A stretch of DNA of 64,000 nucleotides from positions 1 through 64,000 of the forward strand of contig JBNLDC010000012.1 of assembly GCA_050304135.1 (NCBI GenBank), read 5' to 3'. Below are positions 1-8,854 of the stretch, piece by piece. The notes beneath the pieces were generated by a model, which made no database searches, was not told where the DNA came from, and saw only the letters and a program-made list of their open reading frames with translations. Positions within the stretch are counted from its first letter, which is position 1; each line of letters opens with the position of its first letter. This DNA comes from JAFGNB01 sp050304135 (GTDB lineage Bacteria > Fibrobacterota > Chitinivibrionia > Chitinivibrionales > Chitinispirillaceae). Both the position numbers and the translations under genes were made by a program.

Positions 1-1206
1 CCAGGCATTCCAACCCCGGGCTTCATAATCGGCCATCCCACATTGCCCTTTTGCATTCTCAAACATTCGTTCAACCCAGTATCGTTGTGCCTGCATGAAG
101 GCCAGACGTTGCAACGGAACCGATTTATCCATATTGCACAAGGAATATTTATAATCCGATTTCGTTACAGGATTTCTACGAACAACCAGACGCCAACGAT
201 AGATGTTCATTGTGTCTTTCTCCCAAATACGACAATCTATCGTAAGGTATTCATATTCCAGCATACCCTTCGTAGACGCTCGGACAGCTATCTTTTTCCA
301 TGCCGTTTGCGGCTGTCGTTTAGCCCAGTGATCAACACGCACTGCCTTTTGATCAACCATATAACGACTCGGCGGGCGTCCGACGTTCGAATCACCTTTA
401 AAGGGAAGGTACGGTTTGACCGGTTTAAGAAATACGTTAAAGTCACTATGGACATCCACCACGAATTTTTCTCCCATGGCATTGAGTTCTTTCAAAAACA
501 GCAAACCTTTGCCATATCCGGCATCTGCACCAACCCATCCGAAGTCCATGCCGATACTACGTGCATGCCGTACCATATCCAGTGCGATCTCATCTTTTGT
601 TTTGAAAACAAGGCACTCTTCCGGTACTCCGGCTTTCCGGCATCTCTCGGGATTGTCGGTCCATTCCTTCGGGAGATACAATCGAGCATCTGTAAGCGAT
701 GCATCACCGTTTTTACACAATGCAGAAAAAACGCCAACCTGTCCGTTATCAACTTTTCCCTCAGATCCAAGCCATTGTCGGGCAACACCAACCGATTTAT
801 CGCCTTTCTTCGCAATGCCGCATTCATCGATAATAAAACAGGCATCTGTCGCGTCGCCAATTTGATCGTTTACTTGCTGAGCGACACGATCCATAACGTC
901 TCGGGCATTCCACTTCGAATCAGAAATGAAGTTCTGAAGGTTATCCGGTGTGGCTGCAGGGACGCGATGGGCTATTTGGCTCATATTTTTCCTGATTCCG
1001 TTTCGTGCAATGCCGAAAAGATACAAACGTGCTTTGTCGGCAACGATTTTACGATACGAGACGAACAGATCATCAAACAACGAAATTTTGTTAATAAACC
1101 GTGGTGCAAGGCCACCGAAGCGACCGGCGAGAGAAAAAGAAAGGGGCCGCGGTGCATTTCCTGCCCCCTGACGTTTATGATTAGTGGTTTTGCGGTGCGT
1201 TTCGTG
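1..1206 (-). CDS. IS701-type DDE transposase, C-terminus beyond window
   Basis: Reading the minus strand from about 1206 down to base 1 gives one uninterrupted frame without a stop. It carries the layout of an IS701-family (DDE_5) transposase: an N-terminal RKNMSQIAHR helix region, the first Asp in FIIDECGIAKKG, the second Asp in WVGADAGYGK and the Glu of YWVERMFENAKG. These three acidic residues form the cut-and-paste active site. The gene runs off the left edge, so the 3' end and one terminus of the element are not visible. The frame opens after a TGA at 1207-1209 and has no ATG, GTG or TTG until the TTG at 1080-1078. An ATG at 1214 lies in another frame. Either translation starts at that TTG or the 5' end is frameshifted. 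The family call is firm; activity is doubtful. Confidence 0.85.
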
Positions 1207-1300
1207 TCATGCATATAATATAGTAAGACAGAATTGAATTAGTCAACTTTTTACAAGGGTTTTATCGTATCGAAGTAGAAATAAGAAAGGAAAAAACAAA

Positions 1301-1726
1301 GTGGATCATGTCGTTTATCTTGATGCAAAAGCAAACGAATTTAAAAAATTAATTGATGGAAGCAAATCAATGATTATTCGTGGTGCAACAGGAAGAAAGT
1401 TGCCTTATGGAAGAGTTAATAAAGGTGATATATTATATTTTATTAACAATAATTCTGAAGGTGTTGTTAAAACTAAAGCCATTGTCGACAGTGTTTTTAA
1501 TTCCGATAAAATGTCCACAGAAGAATCAGTTGCTTTGGTGGAAAAGCATCAAGATAAACTAAATTTATCTGAACGCCAGATAAAAAAATGGGCTGGGAAA
1601 AGATATATCGTTTTAATTGGTTTGAAGAAAATTGAAGAAGTAAAATTTTTTGCGATAGATAAAAGTAACTATGGTAATATGGATGACTGGCTTCCTGTTG
1701 AAAAGATTAATTCAGTTAAAAAATAA
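1301..1726 (+). CDS. ASCH/EVE-like (PUA-fold) small protein
   Basis: This 141-aa protein starts at GTG, with a GAAAGG ribosome-binding site about 10 bases upstream. The pattern MIIRGATGRKLPYGRV, then KGDILYFINN, a KRYIVLIGL strand and a C-terminal KSNYGNMDDWLPVE resembles small ASCH/EVE-type PUA-fold proteins, which bind RNA or modified nucleotides. The family match is from memory of motifs. Codon use is strongly AT-rich compared with genes after 2.5 kb. Together with the adjacent IS701-type transposase this suggests a recently acquired patch. It appears to be a single-gene unit. The specific ligand cannot be told from sequence. Confidence 0.6.
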   Translation: MDHVVYLDAKANEFKKLIDGSKSMIIRGATGRKLPYGRVNKGDILYFINNNSEGVVKTKAIVDSVFNSDKMSTEESVALVEKHQDKLNLSERQIKKWAGKRYIVLIGLKKIEEVKFFAIDKSNYGNMDDWLPVEKINSVKK

Positions 1727-2117
1727 TGGACGGTCATTTTTGACTCAAGGAGACGTCGCTCGTTCGCTCTCGTTGATCGCTTACCCTCTCCTAACAGCGG
1801 TAGCCAGGTTTCGCATACGTTCCACCCAAATTTTCCTCCGCTTTCGCAGCGGAAAATTTCTAGTGTATCGCGAACCATTAAGCCTGTAGAATAAGTTTGT
1901 TTAAGGATATTTAAACAAAGAGGTGCTTTTTTAATGATAATCATTGGTTGGCATGAATTTGCTACTAAATAATTGCAGCGCCTAGTCAACCAATAGGAAT
2001 GTCTAATTAATGAATAGTAAAAGAATATTTTATGCATTAACTTTCGCAGTATTGGAGATTACCATATTGAGTGTGTGCATCTTCTGCATTGATAGTTGGG
2101 TGAGCGGAGAGTTAAAT

Positions 2118-2297
2118 GCTCATATCTAGACGAGCTCAACATGAGCGAACCTGTAAACATTGATCGAAAGTACATGAGTAGATAACCTTAGGTATCCCGT
2201 TGCGGATATACGTGAAATCCGCATTGAATGCAGGTGGTTGCAAAATGTTGTTATTATTTGCCTGTTACATCAGAAAGATGTGACATTTTGCATTCAA
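2118..2297. other. Hairpin cluster, possible structured RNA
   Basis: Complementary segments seen directly are: GCTCAT (2118-2123) with ATGAGC (2141-2146); GCGGAT (2202-2207) with ATCCGC (2217-2222); and TTGAATGC plus AAAATG (2224-2231, 2242-2247) with CATTTTGCATTCAA (2284-2297). The last pairing is 14 bp with a one-sided bulge. It encloses TGTTACATC/GATGTGACA (2263-2271, 2277-2285) with one wobble; the last two bases of this inner arm also belong to the outer helix. I do not recognise an Rfam class, and strand and transcription are unknown. Confidence 0.35.
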
Positions 2298-2411
2298 AAC
2301 AGAGAATTTACGGATGAAATCAGGGAAACGTTTAAAAAGCTTTACCCTAAATTATATAAAGAAAAAGGATTTGATAAATCAACCTTGGCAGGTTTTTTGA
2401 AAAGATTATAA
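2178..2411 (+). pseudogene. Open fragment without start, unknown family
   Basis: A 77-codon open frame follows a TGA at 2175 and ends at TAA 2409-2411. Its second half reads like a helical, Lys-rich protein end (REFTDEIRETFKKLYPKLYK, then GFDKSTLAGFLKRL). No good start codon or ribosome site is present, and it overlaps the hairpin-forming bases. It may be the tail of a decayed gene or a chance frame in AT-rich DNA. Confidence 0.25.
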
Positions 2412-2524
2412 AAGGAAAGAACGGGCTGGGGAATATATATAAAAACAGTAACCGTTCAGGCATCTTGTGTCACAAATTAACGTTTAGTACTGCTGGTTCC
2501 CGGCGTGCGGAAAAGAGACCTGAC

Positions 2525-2845
2525 ATGAAGAAAAAAGTAATCGGTATCGGCTTAGGTGCAGTTGCAGGCTGTATTGACGTAATTCCCATGCTGCTGCAGA
2601 ATCTTTCGTGGGATGCAAATCTTGGTGCATTCTCGATGTGGGTAATTGTTGGACTGTTAATCGCCTCAACTGATTTTAAAGTCAATCCGGTTCTGAAAGG
2701 GATTGTTGTCGCATTCCTGGTTCTGACGCCATCGGCCATTCTGATCGGTTGGAAAGAACCTCTCTCTCTGATCCCGATTGCTGCGATGACACTGCTGCTG
2801 GGGGCGGGGTTGGGATTCGGTATTCACAAGTTCACGAGGAAATGA
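2525..2845 (+). CDS. Small integral membrane protein, unknown function
   Basis: This 106-aa protein starts at the ATG followed by MKKKVIGIGLGAVAG. Four hydrophobic segments at about residues 5-22, 36-50, 58-77 and 81-101 fill almost the whole chain, and it ends in a basic FTRK tail. The first helix is glycine-rich. An upstream in-frame ATG at 2465 would add 20 polar residues with no hydrophobic character and no ribosome site, so the later start is preferred. I do not recognise the family. It stands alone between the accessory patch and the FMN-barrel gene. Confidence 0.6.
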   Translation: MKKKVIGIGLGAVAGCIDVIPMLLQNLSWDANLGAFSMWVIVGLLIASTDFKVNPVLKGIVVAFLVLTPSAILIGWKEPLSLIPIAAMTLLLGAGLGFGIHKFTRK

Positions 2846-2920
2846 ACAGCCATACACCTTGACTGAATTCAACAGCAATAAAGCGGTGCTTCGCACATAG
2901 AATAGAAATGGACTCCTAAA

Positions 2921-3355
2921 TTGAGAGACTCGGAAAAAACCATCGGCGGCATAATCGATAAAGCAGATGCAACCATCATCAGTTCAATCGACAGCGATGC
3001 CTTCCCCAACACTAAAGCCATGCTTCCTCCCCGTTTGCGCAACGGCATCCATGAACTGTACCTGACCACCAACACCTCATCGATGCGGGTACGGCAGTAT
3101 ACGGATAATCCGAAAGCATGTGTCTATTTCTACGACAAACGATTCTTCAGGGGAGTCATGTTGAAGGGGACAATGGAAGTCCTTACCGATGCGAAGTCCA
3201 GAGAGCTGATCTGGAGGGAAGGCGACGAGATGTACTATCCCGGAGGGGTGAATGATCCGGATTACTGTGTTCTGAAATTCACCGCGTTCGAAGGTCGGTA
3301 TTACAGTAATTTTACATCGGAGACGTTCGGGATAGAGGCGGTGTATAAGGAGTAA
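2921..3355 (+). CDS. Pyridoxamine 5'-phosphate oxidase-family FMN-binding protein
   Basis: This 144-aa protein has the small split-barrel flavin-protein layout: an N-terminal helix, IISSIDSDAFPNTKAMLPP, ELYLTTNTSSMRVRQY, then ACVYFYDKRFFRGVMLKG and a C-terminal VLKFTAFEGRYYSNF. This matches the pyridoxamine oxidase-like/general-stress-protein-26 type, which binds FMN or a related cofactor as a dimer. The start is a TTG: the only nearby upstream ATG (2908) runs into a stop after three codons. No strong ribosome site is seen. It is probably monocistronic. Substrate is unknown; family placement is good. Confidence 0.8.
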   Translation: MRDSEKTIGGIIDKADATIISSIDSDAFPNTKAMLPPRLRNGIHELYLTTNTSSMRVRQYTDNPKACVYFYDKRFFRGVMLKGTMEVLTDAKSRELIWREGDEMYYPGGVNDPDYCVLKFTAFEGRYYSNFTSETFGIEAVYKE

Positions 3356-3411
3356 ATGGAATTTGTAGGATTTTCCGGCAACTCCAGATTCCGTGCATCA
3401 TAGGTGTTATT

Positions 3412-4038
3412 GTGATTTCACTAGTGAAAATACTCAAACCTGTTAAAATAGCAGTGCTCGCAGGATTAATTTCCGGTATTGTATTCATTATTGTATTCCA
3501 TACCACGGCAGGCCTGCTATTCAATCTGGCAACAGGAACCTTGCCGAACAGTAAAAACATTTCAAGAATGCGGTCCGCTTTACTTGAACAGCAATCATTT
3601 ATAGCCCTGTTAAGGCGCCATGAGCATAAAGCCCTAAGCAGATATTCATCAGGGGGGAAGTCGATATATCTTAAAAAATATGTTCACAAAACTTCCACGG
3701 GTATGCTCGGACTCAGGATGTTTGAAGATTACTGGGAAGTTTGGGTTTTAACGGCTGTGCGGAACACTGCACCGTATACTTCATTTCTGGTGCGACTGGG
3801 CATGGTAAAAGATACCAATGCCGTCAGCTTTTTCAGTGATCAGAGCAAAACAGGATTCGGTAAATGGTTCTGGAAAAACGTGGTGGTCTGCTATAATTAT
3901 CTTTTTGATGCCGGAGTTTTCAAACCGGTCCGTTTCAATATTACGGAAAGCGATGCTACCTCAAGCATATCGAGGAAACGGCTGAGTGTTGACGAGTGGA
4001 AACAAAAAACGATCAAAATGGTAAGAAATGGAACGTAA
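3412..4038 (+). CDS. Membrane-anchored protein of unknown function, upstream of the exosortase K operon
   Basis: This 208-aa protein starts at GTG. One or two strongly hydrophobic segments lie at about residues 12-40 (KIAVLAGLISGIVFIIVF onward), followed by a mixed soluble domain rich in aromatic and basic residues. I recognise no catalytic motif. Its TAA is directly followed by the ATG of the HAD gene (no gap), so it probably shares the mRNA with the HAD/exosortase/MSEP-CTERM genes. An accessory role in that surface-protein system is inferred from position only. Confidence 0.55.
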   Translation: MISLVKILKPVKIAVLAGLISGIVFIIVFHTTAGLLFNLATGTLPNSKNISRMRSALLEQQSFIALLRRHEHKALSRYSSGGKSIYLKKYVHKTSTGMLGLRMFEDYWEVWVLTAVRNTAPYTSFLVRLGMVKDTNAVSFFSDQSKTGFGKWFWKNVVVCYNYLFDAGVFKPVRFNITESDATSSISRKRLSVDEWKQKTIKMVRNGT

Positions 4039-4740
4039 ATGTTCACTGACATTATATTCGATTTCTTCGGAACGCTGGTAGACTACTCCGAAAAATGGGA
4101 TCCGGCGGCAAAGAATACTGCTCATGAGTATCTGCTGTCATTGGGTTTTTCCATGAATAAAGAAGCATTTACCCGAACGTTCGACACCTGTTTTGCGGAA
4201 TTAACCGAAGCAGCAGTCAGAGCCGGAACGGAGTTCCATATGTATGATCTGGGGAACTACTTTTTCAGGAAATGTTTCGGAGCGTCGCAGGCCGAAAACG
4301 TTACCAGAACCTTAATTGACAAGAGCATTGATGACTGGAACGCGGGGGTTGTTTATCTCGACGGAATTGTTGAACTTCTTGCCGGACTGCAGGAAAACTA
4401 CCGGTTGAGCATCCTGTCGAACACCAACTATCCGGATCTCGTTCACCGGAATCTGAAACAGATGAAGATACATGAGTATTTTCATAAGGTATACACCTCG
4501 GTGGAAATCGGCAGCAGAAAACCGAATGCGGGACCGTTTAAATGGGTTCTGAGCGATCTTGGGATACAAGCTGCCAATGGACTGTTTGTTGGAGACAGCT
4601 ATAACGATGATTTCCTGGGAGCAACAACGGTTGGTATGCCCTGTTATCTGATCGATAAAAACAAACGTTATACAGATTCCGTGCCGGAGAGTCTCACGTC
4701 GCTGTTTGAACTTCCGGAAAAACTGGGGGAGGACCGATGA
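4039..4740 (+). CDS. HAD-superfamily hydrolase, dehalogenase-like subclass
   Basis: This 233-aa haloacid-dehalogenase-fold protein shows motif I as FDFFGTLVDY with nucleophile Asp8, motif II in LSILSNTNY, motif III Lys in SRKPNAGPF and motif IV as FVGDSYNDD. The second Asp of the phosphatase signature (DxDxT) is Phe here. That resembles the DxYGT signature of 2-haloacid dehalogenases more than classical phosphatases, although many HAD-IA members vary at this place. The gene abuts the one before and overlaps the exosortase start by four bases (ATGA), so translation is coupled. The substrate is unknown. Confidence 0.8.
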   Translation: MFTDIIFDFFGTLVDYSEKWDPAAKNTAHEYLLSLGFSMNKEAFTRTFDTCFAELTEAAVRAGTEFHMYDLGNYFFRKCFGASQAENVTRTLIDKSIDDWNAGVVYLDGIVELLAGLQENYRLSILSNTNYPDLVHRNLKQMKIHEYFHKVYTSVEIGSRKPNAGPFKWVLSDLGIQAANGLFVGDSYNDDFLGATTVGMPCYLIDKNKRYTDSVPESLTSLFELPEKLGEDR

Positions 4741-5372
4741 AACAGTTGCGACGACTCTCCTGCGGTAATCCGGTCTCTGTTGAAACTTCTCCTGGTACTG
4801 CAAATGCAGTGTCAAATAAAATTGAAATTACTATCGGTGGATACCGCTGTGGAGTCGCACCGCGCGACCTGCTTCCATTTGCACTCATTCTGATACTTAT
4901 TATCGTCAAACCAATTCTCCGTATCCTTCCTGATACCGTTTACTCGTTACTTGTGTATCCAACACAGGCTGTTGTTTCCATTTTCAGCGGCATTGATTTT
5001 ACTCCACTCGCAACATCGAGCTACAGGAATTTCGCAACAGGAATCGTGATTGACCGGTCATGTGCAGGGATGACGTTTCTCCTCATCTCCTGGGTTGTCT
5101 GTTGTATTGCCGTCAGACGCATTCCTGTTACGTATCAGCTAACCCTGTTACCCCTGTTGTTACTGGCGGGGTTTATAGTTACCCTGTTGGCGAATATTTC
5201 AAGGATTGTCTGCAGTATCTTTGCGGTGAAAATGGCAATGGTTCTATTTCCGGGTTTTCCTGTTCATACGGCCATTGGTATCACGGTGTATCTGACCTAT
5301 CTTCTTTCGTTTTACATTACAGTGTCCTGGTACCTGAATACAAGGAAATTTGCTGATGAAGATCTTTCTTAA
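4737..5372 (+). CDS. xrtK: Exosortase K-like transpeptidase
   Basis: This 211-aa polytopic membrane protein has the exosortase/archaeosortase active-site layout: Cys109 in VIDRSCAGMTF, a conserved Arg in ANISRIV (about residue 156) and His in FPVHTAIG (about 177), all in or near transmembrane segments. Exosortases cleave and transfer proteins carrying a PEP-CTERM-like tail. Type K is known to sit beside a single dedicated target whose tail begins MSEP, and the next gene ends in exactly that motif. It overlaps the HAD gene by 4 bases and the target gene by 17 bases, implying one coupled operon. The first 40 residues are polar and could include a start error. Confidence 0.85.
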   Translation: MKQLRRLSCGNPVSVETSPGTANAVSNKIEITIGGYRCGVAPRDLLPFALILILIIVKPILRILPDTVYSLLVYPTQAVVSIFSGIDFTPLATSSYRNFATGIVIDRSCAGMTFLLISWVVCCIAVRRIPVTYQLTLLPLLLLAGFIVTLLANISRIVCSIFAVKMAMVLFPGFPVHTAIGITVYLTYLLSFYITVSWYLNTRKFADEDLS

Positions 5373-8175
5373 GCCCTATTGGGTCTACCTGACGACGATG
5401 GTCCCTGTTGCTATTCTTTTTGCACTCTACGGCGGTGCCTATCAAGTGATTCATACACTCCTTTCAAAACAGAACCTCATCGCCTGGGCGGGTTTCAGTG
5501 GTGTTCTTGCATTTATCACCCTCGCATTCTGTGCCTATGCACTATGGTGTCAAATCAGTCAACGAGATCTTTCTGCTCGATTTGGTTTTTTTCTTGTTAC
5601 CGGGTATGTAGCTTTCACGTATGTGTTCCTGCATAACACCCGTATGGTGATTCCGTGGAACGTGCCGCAGTGGATGCTTTTCGAGGGTGACCTCATACTG
5701 TATGTGTTAACTTTTCTGATGCCGGCAATGGCCTATGGACTTCTCCTTGCAGTTATCTCGGTGACACCGGAAGATAAGGATTACCGGACGCCAATCAATA
5801 TCGGCATTTTAGTAGCCATTCCCGCCTTCTGGTACTTTTTATTCACGATAGTTATGCCGATGCTCTCAAACCATTGGCACGGCGATTTTCCCATCCATGC
5901 AGTAATGATAGTATTCATTGCAACAACGTTGATTTTTCTTGCCTGTCTCATCCGTCTTGTGTACCTTATGCTGCTACATCGTGATGTGCCTGGTCCTGGT
6001 TTTATAATCGTTATGCGGGCTATTCTTCTGCTCGGACTGCCGGTTCTCTGTTTCATTGTATACAACGGCATTGATGACCTCGGGGAAGGGCTGCTGGGAG
6101 ACTTCAGTCATCCGATTTTTTATATACTCGCTGTTGGTAACGGGATTGTTTTCTTACTGCCTGAAACCGGTTCGAGATATAGCAGGTTGGCATTACTCTT
6201 CCTTCGATCGGTATTTTACGCTTTTGTACTCTATTTTTTCTTCGTATTGCTGCCATTTTTCCCACTATCCGTTCTGGCAATTCTTGCCTTTGGTTTTGGT
6301 TTCCTCATGCTTACCCCCATTGTTGTCATGATTCTCACTACAAACGCGATAGTCGGGGATATTCGGTTTGTAAGTAAAAAGATTTCTCCTCTGGTTGCTG
6401 TGACACTGTTTCTGATCGGCTTCTCAGCAATGCCATCATGTTTCGTACTCAAATGTTTAAAAGATAAAGTAAACATGCAGGATGTCCTGGTCTATGTTTT
6501 TGAGCCTGACTACAGGAATACAGCCGCTGGTGCTATTGACGCGGGAGCTTTCACCAGAACTCTGAAAACTATCAAGAACAATAAAGAAATACGTGGACGC
6601 AGGCCTGAAAACAGAATGCCCTACATATCTCCCTTTTACGAATGGTTCGTTTTTGAAAACCTTACACTTTCGAACCGGAAGTTGCTCTGGCTGGATAAAA
6701 TATTTACAGATACAACAGATATCCGGGAAAGTTCCATACGCAATGATGCCCGCATGCCCACGAGATCGCAACAAGCAGAAATTGGATTCACCGTCGATTC
6801 GAAATTGTCGGAAGGCGGTGATTTCACCGAAACCTGGGTCCATCTGGAAATTCAGAACGGCCGCACGGATTCAACCGAGTTCGCAACCAGATTTGAATTG
6901 CCTGAAGGGTGCTGGGTAGATAACTACTATCTCGATATAGCAGGTAAGCGGGAATATGGTCTCCTTGCCGAAAAGAAAAGTGCAACATGGATTTACCAGC
7001 AGATTACTACACGGGAGCGTCGGGATCCGGGAGTTCTCTTTTATACCGAAGGAGAGAACACACTTGTACTGCGGGTATATCCTTTCACTGCAAGAGAGAA
7101 ACGAACGACAGGATTCCACCTGGTGCACCGTGACGATCTCACTTTCGATTTCCAGGATACTACGATTACGGTAAAATGTCTTGCTGAGCATACGGATACT
7201 GCTGTTACGAAGGTGAGTAATGGTTTTGCGGTACCGGCGGTCAAGAAAACGGAACTTCCGCTGGTTGTGCGCAAACCGGTTTACTGTTTCATTGTTGATT
7301 GCTCAAAAAGTACAATGGGGTCTGAGGACGCAGTGGTCGATAGAATCGAATCGTTTATAGAAAAGACTGCAGTTAGTAATGATAACAGAATTTTTAAATG
7401 TATGAACTATGCGAGCAGCACTACACTATCCAGCGAAAATTGGGTTGCAGCATACAGGGCTTTCCCGAAAACGGGAGGCTTCTTCCTTGAAAGAGCACTG
7501 AAAGAGGAACTTCTCGAAAGTTTCGCAGCTCAAAAAAAATCAAATGTTCCGATATTTATTATTGTTACCGACTCATATGAAAACGCCATCTTTGTCGAAG
7601 GATTTACAAATTGGGGAATAACCTTCCCGGATATCCCCCGATTCTTCGTGCTTGGTACTCATGGGGAGCTCTCTCAGGTCTCGTATGCCATGCCTTCCAC
7701 AAAGCAGCCCATGGAACCTTACGCTCTTCAACCGGGAGCGGTTCGTGCCTGGCCTGATTCAATAACTCCCATCGCATTCCTTCCAGACAACCGACAGATG
7801 AGTATCGTGCCTGAAATAGGCCGATTTGACGTACCGATTATCAGTAAACCGGTGGGAAAGTGGAACAATGGGCTTGTTTTGCGGATTGCGGAGAAGTCGT
7901 TGGCATTGGAACCCACGGGTTCAGATGAAAAATGGCTTACCATTGTGCAGGGCAGTATGCAGACCGGTATACTTACCGGATTTACTTCGTTTATTGCACT
8001 TGAAAATGAAGCACAGAAACAGACCCTGTTAAAAAAACAGAAGCAGGTATTGAGTGCAAAGAAAGTACTGGATATTGGTGAAGAACACAGGATGTCGGAG
8101 CCGGCATTCTGGCTGGTCCTGATGATCATTGGAGCAGTTCTGTTTTTCCATCAGAGGAAACGCCACAGAGTGTAG
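5356..8175 (+). CDS. MSEP-CTERM sorting-domain protein, target of exosortase K
   Basis: This 939-aa protein starts at ATG 5356 (MKIFLKPYW), preceded by AAGGAAA; a TTG two codons earlier is less likely. The N-terminal ~370 residues contain about ten membrane segments. A VIT-like domain follows (about 490-600; ATRFELPEGCW, LVLRVYPFTA), then a von Willebrand A-like domain with FIVDCSKSTMGS (about 645). The tail is the sorting signal: MSEPAFWLVLM (about 914), a hydrophobic helix and a basic RKRHRV end. This tripartite tail is the MSEP-CTERM form known to pair with exosortase K. The protein would be cleaved and anchored or released at the envelope. The biological role of the family is not established. 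Confidence 0.85.
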   Translation: MKIFLKPYWVYLTTMVPVAILFALYGGAYQVIHTLLSKQNLIAWAGFSGVLAFITLAFCAYALWCQISQRDLSARFGFFLVTGYVAFTYVFLHNTRMVIPWNVPQWMLFEGDLILYVLTFLMPAMAYGLLLAVISVTPEDKDYRTPINIGILVAIPAFWYFLFTIVMPMLSNHWHGDFPIHAVMIVFIATTLIFLACLIRLVYLMLLHRDVPGPGFIIVMRAILLLGLPVLCFIVYNGIDDLGEGLLGDFSHPIFYILAVGNGIVFLLPETGSRYSRLALLFLRSVFYAFVLYFFFVLLPFFPLSVLAILAFGFGFLMLTPIVVMILTTNAIVGDIRFVSKKISPLVAVTLFLIGFSAMPSCFVLKCLKDKVNMQDVLVYVFEPDYRNTAAGAIDAGAFTRTLKTIKNNKEIRGRRPENRMPYISPFYEWFVFENLTLSNRKLLWLDKIFTDTTDIRESSIRNDARMPTRSQQAEIGFTVDSKLSEGGDFTETWVHLEIQNGRTDSTEFATRFELPEGCWVDNYYLDIAGKREYGLLAEKKSATWIYQQITTRERRDPGVLFYTEGENTLVLRVYPFTAREKRTTGFHLVHRDDLTFDFQDTTITVKCLAEHTDTAVTKVSNGFAVPAVKKTELPLVVRKPVYCFIVDCSKSTMGSEDAVVDRIESFIEKTAVSNDNRIFKCMNYASSTTLSSENWVAAYRAFPKTGGFFLERALKEELLESFAAQKKSNVPIFIIVTDSYENAIFVEGFTNWGITFPDIPRFFVLGTHGELSQVSYAMPSTKQPMEPYALQPGAVRAWPDSITPIAFLPDNRQMSIVPEIGRFDVPIISKPVGKWNNGLVLRIAEKSLALEPTGSDEKWLTIVQGSMQTGILTGFTSFIALENEAQKQTLLKKQKQVLSAKKVLDIGEEHRMSEPAFWLVLMIIGAVLFFHQRKRHRV

Positions 8176-8368
8176 AATATATGAAAAACGGAGGTGCAAC
8201 CAATTTACGACAATACGGTGGTTACGGCTGGGTTGCACAACGAATGCGCCAATTCCGTTTCACTACCAGCTGAATTTGAAAACGCATGATACCCGAATCA
8301 GTCTGCGGGTAATGATACACATCGACTGTCACCAGAAATGCCCGTATTATTTTTGAAAGAGGATGAAA

Positions 8369-8854
8369 ATGAAAACACTGCAATCACTTACTTTAATCTT
8401 CCCGACGATGTTTGGGCTGTTCTCCTGCGGTAACCCCGCTTCCGATACCGTCTCACCGGTAACAGCAACCGAGACCTGGCATCTTACGGTTCCCCTCATC
8501 GAGAGTAGCGCTGATATCATTCTGCAGCGACATGAAAACAATACGGTATCCGTTTCGGGTAACTGGACCTACGAATTCTTTGGCAACGAGATCACCTGTA
8601 CCATTATGAACGGTTCGGTAACAACAGACACTACACCCTGGGTTTTCAACTGTACCGGAACTGCTTCCTATCCTCCCGATTCAACGGGATACAAGGAATC
8701 ATCACCGTTCACGCTTTCCCTTGATGGACTATTTCAGGGTGGTACTGCATCCGGAAGCTGGGAGATCGCTTTTACTGATGAGGTATGGAATGAATGGGCT
8801 CCGGAGGGAGTATTTACCGGAGTGCGGGAGTCGGGGAGCGGAGTAACGCAGTAG
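8369..8854 (+). CDS. Secreted lipoprotein, unknown function
   Basis: Start is placed at the second of two near ATGs because AGAGG lies six bases upstream of it. The 161-aa product begins with a lipoprotein signal (MKTLQSLTLIFPTMFGLFSC), the lipobox Cys being residue 20. The mature part is Thr/Ser/Trp-rich and beta-like (TVSVSGNWTYEFFG, GTASGSWEIAFTDE), with Cys pairs that could form disulfides. No enzyme motif is seen. It follows the MSEP-CTERM gene by about 190 bases. That gap holds an 8-bp inverted repeat (GTGCAACC/GGTTGCAC, around 8193-8240). Confidence 0.65.
   Translation: MKTLQSLTLIFPTMFGLFSCGNPASDTVSPVTATETWHLTVPLIESSADIILQRHENNTVSVSGNWTYEFFGNEITCTIMNGSVTTDTTPWVFNCTGTASYPPDSTGYKESSPFTLSLDGLFQGGTASGSWEIAFTDEVWNEWAPEGVFTGVRESGSGVTQ

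Larger units (their letters stand above)
1727..2524. other. 798-base AT-rich interval with hairpins and one open fragment
   Basis: No complete gene is visible here. An imperfect palindrome around 1832-1861 has matching ends (AATTTTCC and GGAAAATT). Bases 2118-2297 fold into several hairpins, and 2178-2411 is an open frame without a usable start; both are listed separately. The composition matches the preceding ASCH-like gene more than the chromosome after 2.5 kb. Confidence 0.5.

Noticed and set aside
43..1218. Long plus-strand open frame of 391 codons opposite the transposase
   Set aside because: It lies in exact codon register on the strand opposite the transposase and has no recognisable domain; the minus-strand frame carries the DDE motifs.
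1669..2037. 122-codon minus-strand frame after the ASCH-like gene
   Set aside because: No ribosome site or domain; it covers a palindromic intergenic stretch and the end of the ASCH-like gene.
2118..2297. Group II intron or retron
   Set aside because: No domain V motif or reverse transcriptase frame was found; only stem pairings are seen, so it is kept as an unclassified hairpin cluster.
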